14,671 bases of DNA from Chloroflexota bacterium (lineage in GTDB: Bacteria; Chloroflexota; Anaerolineae; Anaerolineales; Villigracilaceae). The stretch covers positions 1-14,671 of the forward strand of contig JAJYOH010000085.1 of assembly GCA_021796315.1 (NCBI GenBank), written 5' to 3'. A program made the translations under genes and the position numbers. Positions 12,922 to 14,671 of the stretch are shown here, piece by piece (within the stretch, counting starts at the first letter, position 1; each line of letters begins with the position of its first letter). The notes beneath the pieces are model-generated. The model saw nothing but the letters and a program-made list of their open reading frames with translations. It was not told the origin of the DNA and did no database searches.

Positions 12922-13821
12922 ATGACTTTCCGGCCTGGAAAAAGAATCGCTTCCATTTCCCGCATCATGAAGGCTGTCGACGCGGTGGATGATGGAAAGT
13001 ATTCCTCCGACCTGCTTTCGGATCTCGTCGATCAAAAGGATGAGATCGGTCAACTGGCGCGCGTGATCGACACAATGGGGCGCGGGGTGGCATTCCGTGA
13101 CAGGCAATTGTATTTGCTGCGAAAAGTCATCCCGGTGGGCGTGTCGCTTTCCGCTGAAAAGGATTTCAATCGCCTGCTCGAAACGCTGGTGGTCGAAGCG
13201 CAAAGCATGACTAATGCCGATGCCGGGACTCTCTATCTGCTTGAAGATAACGCGCTCAGGTTCGTGATCCTGCACAACACTTCGCTCGGACTCGCCATGG
13301 GCGGCACCAGTGGGAATGAGATTTCCTTTTCTCCGGTACGGCTGTATAACGAAGATGGTTCCGAGAACCGCGCCAACATTGCATCCTATGTTGCGTTGGC
13401 TCACCAAAAGGTAATGATCGGCGACGCGTATGAAACGTCAGCCGGGTTCGATTTTTCGGGCACTAAGTCTTTTGACCAGCGCACGGGCTATCGTTCCAAA
13501 TCCTTCCTGACCATTCCGCTCGAGAGCAAAGAGAAAAAAGTGATCGGCGTTTTGCAGTTGATCAATGCCAGGGATGCAAATACAGGCGAGATCGTGCCTT
13601 TTTCATCGGATGATGTGCTGGAAGCTTTGGTCCTGCTGGCCTCCGCCGCGCTGGATGGATACATCCGTGAAGAGAAATTGCGCGCTGAGATCGCCAAACT
13701 ACGCATCGAGATCGACGAGAAACGCCGCGCTTCACAGGTGGCCGAAATTACCGATACCTCGTACTTCAAGACCTTGCAGGATAAGGCCAGGGAATTGCGT
13801 TCCCAGCACAAGGATGAATAG
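12922..13821 (+). CDS. HAMP-like plus GAF domain sensor protein without output domain
   Basis: This 299-residue soluble protein begins with a HAMP-like segment (about 12-58), whose second half DEIGQLARVIDTMGRG (40-55) is the usual DExG helix. A single GAF domain follows (about 75-247). The GAF part has SFDQRTGYRSKSFLTIPL (183-200) and VIGVLQLINA (207-216). These resemble the NKxFDxxTGY...GVLQLxN style of GAF domains in cyclic-nucleotide phosphodiesterases and bacterial cyclases, so a small nucleotide ligand is conceivable. A coiled coil (249-272) and a tail with EITDTSYFKTLQDKARELR (275-293) end the protein. There is no membrane helix although HAMP normally follows one, and no kinase, cyclase or GGDEF output, so it may regulate a partner through the coiled coil. 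It is divergent from nadD with 62 nt between the start codons. Confidence 0.85.
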   Translation: MTFRPGKRIASISRIMKAVDAVDDGKYSSDLLSDLVDQKDEIGQLARVIDTMGRGVAFRDRQLYLLRKVIPVGVSLSAEKDFNRLLETLVVEAQSMTNADAGTLYLLEDNALRFVILHNTSLGLAMGGTSGNEISFSPVRLYNEDGSENRANIASYVALAHQKVMIGDAYETSAGFDFSGTKSFDQRTGYRSKSFLTIPLESKEKKVIGVLQLINARDANTGEIVPFSSDDVLEALVLLASAALDGYIREEKLRAEIAKLRIEIDEKRRASQVAEITDTSYFKTLQDKARELRSQHKDE

Positions 13822-13925
13822 TCTTATCAGTTCTGTCAGGTCAACCCTTTGCAGGCTGCCATCTCGACTAAGTTAGCGGTTACAGAAATCACCCATTTGT
13901 CCTATCAATTCTGGAAATCTCGACA

Positions 13926-13952
13926 CGCTGTCAGCCATATATAATGACAGCG
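13926..13952. promoter_or_regulatory. perfect 8-bp dyad over the promoter of the propeller lipoprotein gene
   Basis: CGCTGTCA (13926-13933) and TGACAGCG (13945-13952) form a perfect inverted repeat with an 11-nt centre. The consensus -10 box TATAAT (13940-13945) lies inside it and the expected transcription start (about 13952) is at its right edge. The only -35-like hexamer, TCGACA (13920-13925), has a short 14-nt spacing. This is the geometry of a repressor operator. The remainder of 13822-13992 shows no gene or terminator. Confidence 0.6.
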
Positions 13953-13992
13953 ATGTTCATATTGCCAGCCATCCTCATCTTCGTGGAGAATC

Positions 13993-14671
13993 ATGAAAAT
14001 TAAACAACCTGGAACTTTGTTTGTGCTCCTGGCCTTTGGGACGCTTTGTATTGCCATGCTGGCTTGTCAGGCCGTGAACAACGTCGATCTTAGCGGCTCT
14101 GGCGGCGTTTCTGACACCGAGGCGCCCACACTTGCTCCGGTTGATACTCCAACATCCACACCCGAACCCCCGCCTCCACCTGCCAGCGGACATGTTGTTT
14201 TTGTCTCCGCCCGTGACGGCAAAAATAAAATCTATATCATGAATGCTGATGGAAGCGGTCAACGCGCCCTGACCAGCGGCGATTCAGAAGATGAGACGCC
14301 GCGTTGGTCACCGGATGGCGCACGCGTAGCATTTGCTTCGCGCACGGGCGATAATACCGATATTTTTATCGTGGATATTGCCAGCGGTGCATTGACTCGT
14401 CTCACCGATGATCCCGCCAGTGACTCTTCTCCTTCATGGTCGCCCGATGGCCAGCACATCGTCTTTGAATCTTTTCGCAATGGAAATTTTCAACTCTACG
14501 TTGTCAACGCCGCGGATGGCAGCGGCTTGACACGTATTACCAACGATACCGATGGCGACACGAATCCGGCCTGGTCGCCGGACGGAACCGGCATCGCGTT
14601 CATGAAAAGCAGTAACGGGGTCAATTCGCACATTTATCTCGTCGCTCCCGATGGAAGCGGTCTTACAGTCC
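13993..14671 (+). CDS. TolB/PD40-type beta-propeller lipoprotein, 3' end outside window
   Basis: The first 226 codons of a longer gene are present, with no stop before the window edge. The N-terminus is a lipoprotein signal: KIKQ, a hydrophobic stretch, then lipobox MLAC with C25 as the lipidation site. A low-complexity linker rich in Thr and Pro (about 42-66, ending in five prolines) follows. Then come propeller repeats of the WD40-like PD40 type. WSPDG occurs three times (about 107-111, 151-155, 197-201), each paired with IYIMNADGSG-like strands. Such repeats resemble the TolB propeller, and similar lipoproteins are frequent in Chloroflexota. Ligand and role are unknown; it is probably surface-anchored. 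A GGAG 4 nt before the ATG and an upstream TATAAT support the start. Confidence 0.9.
   Translation, partial: MKIKQPGTLFVLLAFGTLCIAMLACQAVNNVDLSGSGGVSDTEAPTLAPVDTPTSTPEPPPPPASGHVVFVSARDGKNKIYIMNADGSGQRALTSGDSEDETPRWSPDGARVAFASRTGDNTDIFIVDIASGALTRLTDDPASDSSPSWSPDGQHIVFESFRNGNFQLYVVNAADGSGLTRITNDTDGDTNPAWSPDGTGIAFMKSSNGVNSHIYLVAPDGSGLTV

Noticed and set aside
12856..13407. 183-residue minus-strand frame opposite the GAF gene
   Set aside because: It is antisense to a clear GAF domain and overlaps the nadD start region; no motif is recognisable.

Overview
The window looks like chromosomal DNA from a member of the Chloroflexota, probably of the Anaerolineae type. The clues are a giant MalT-like STAND/TPR regulator ending in a BTAD domain, a DUF5317 membrane protein, a small protein resembling the Os1348/NHLP clan, a PIG-V-type mannosyltransferase, and a lipoprotein whose linker is rich in TP, TPE and PPP. 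This placement is an inference from gene content; no 16S or other phylogenetic marker is present.

Layout. At the left edge (about 1-1290) is a single-gene IS200/IS605-type element encoding an intact TnpB RNA-guided nuclease, with a large imperfect hairpin upstream and an omega-RNA-like hairpin over its stop codon. It lies directly against the promoter of a tRNA-Lys(TTT) gene, which has its own terminator. From 1536 to 9946 everything is on the minus strand. Read in the direction of transcription, there is an arginase, a stand-alone response regulator tightly coupled to an inositol-monophosphatase-family enzyme, a 1077-residue STAND-TPR-BTAD regulator, a three-gene operon (47-residue exported-type peptide, DUF5317 membrane protein, Os1348/NHLP-like protein), and a PAS-GAF-HD-GYP protein. 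A cytochrome b561 gene diverges from the arginase. A 92-nt palindromic repeat then separates it from a convergent PIG-V-type glycosyltransferase. Next come tRNA-Pro(GGG) and nadD on the minus strand, a divergent HAMP/GAF protein, and a truncated TolB/PD40-type propeller lipoprotein that runs off the right edge.

The most interesting region is about 3138-7511. A TPR-containing activator is followed, after a strong terminator, by tandem 12-bp direct repeats and then a gene for a tiny peptide with signal-peptide character. That resembles peptide-sensing systems in which a TPR regulator sits beside its cognate exported peptide. The peptide gene's 5' leader can also fold so that its ribosome-binding site is covered. 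Elsewhere, four genes (response regulator, glycosyltransferase, nadD, GAF protein) have a near-consensus -10 box only 6-8 nt before their ATG and no usable Shine-Dalgarno, which points to leaderless transcripts. Other genes in the same window have ordinary ribosome-binding sites.

Limits: all functional calls rest on motif recognition by eye. No database search, folding calculation or alignment was run. Promoter calls rest mainly on -10 boxes because -35 boxes are mostly poor.
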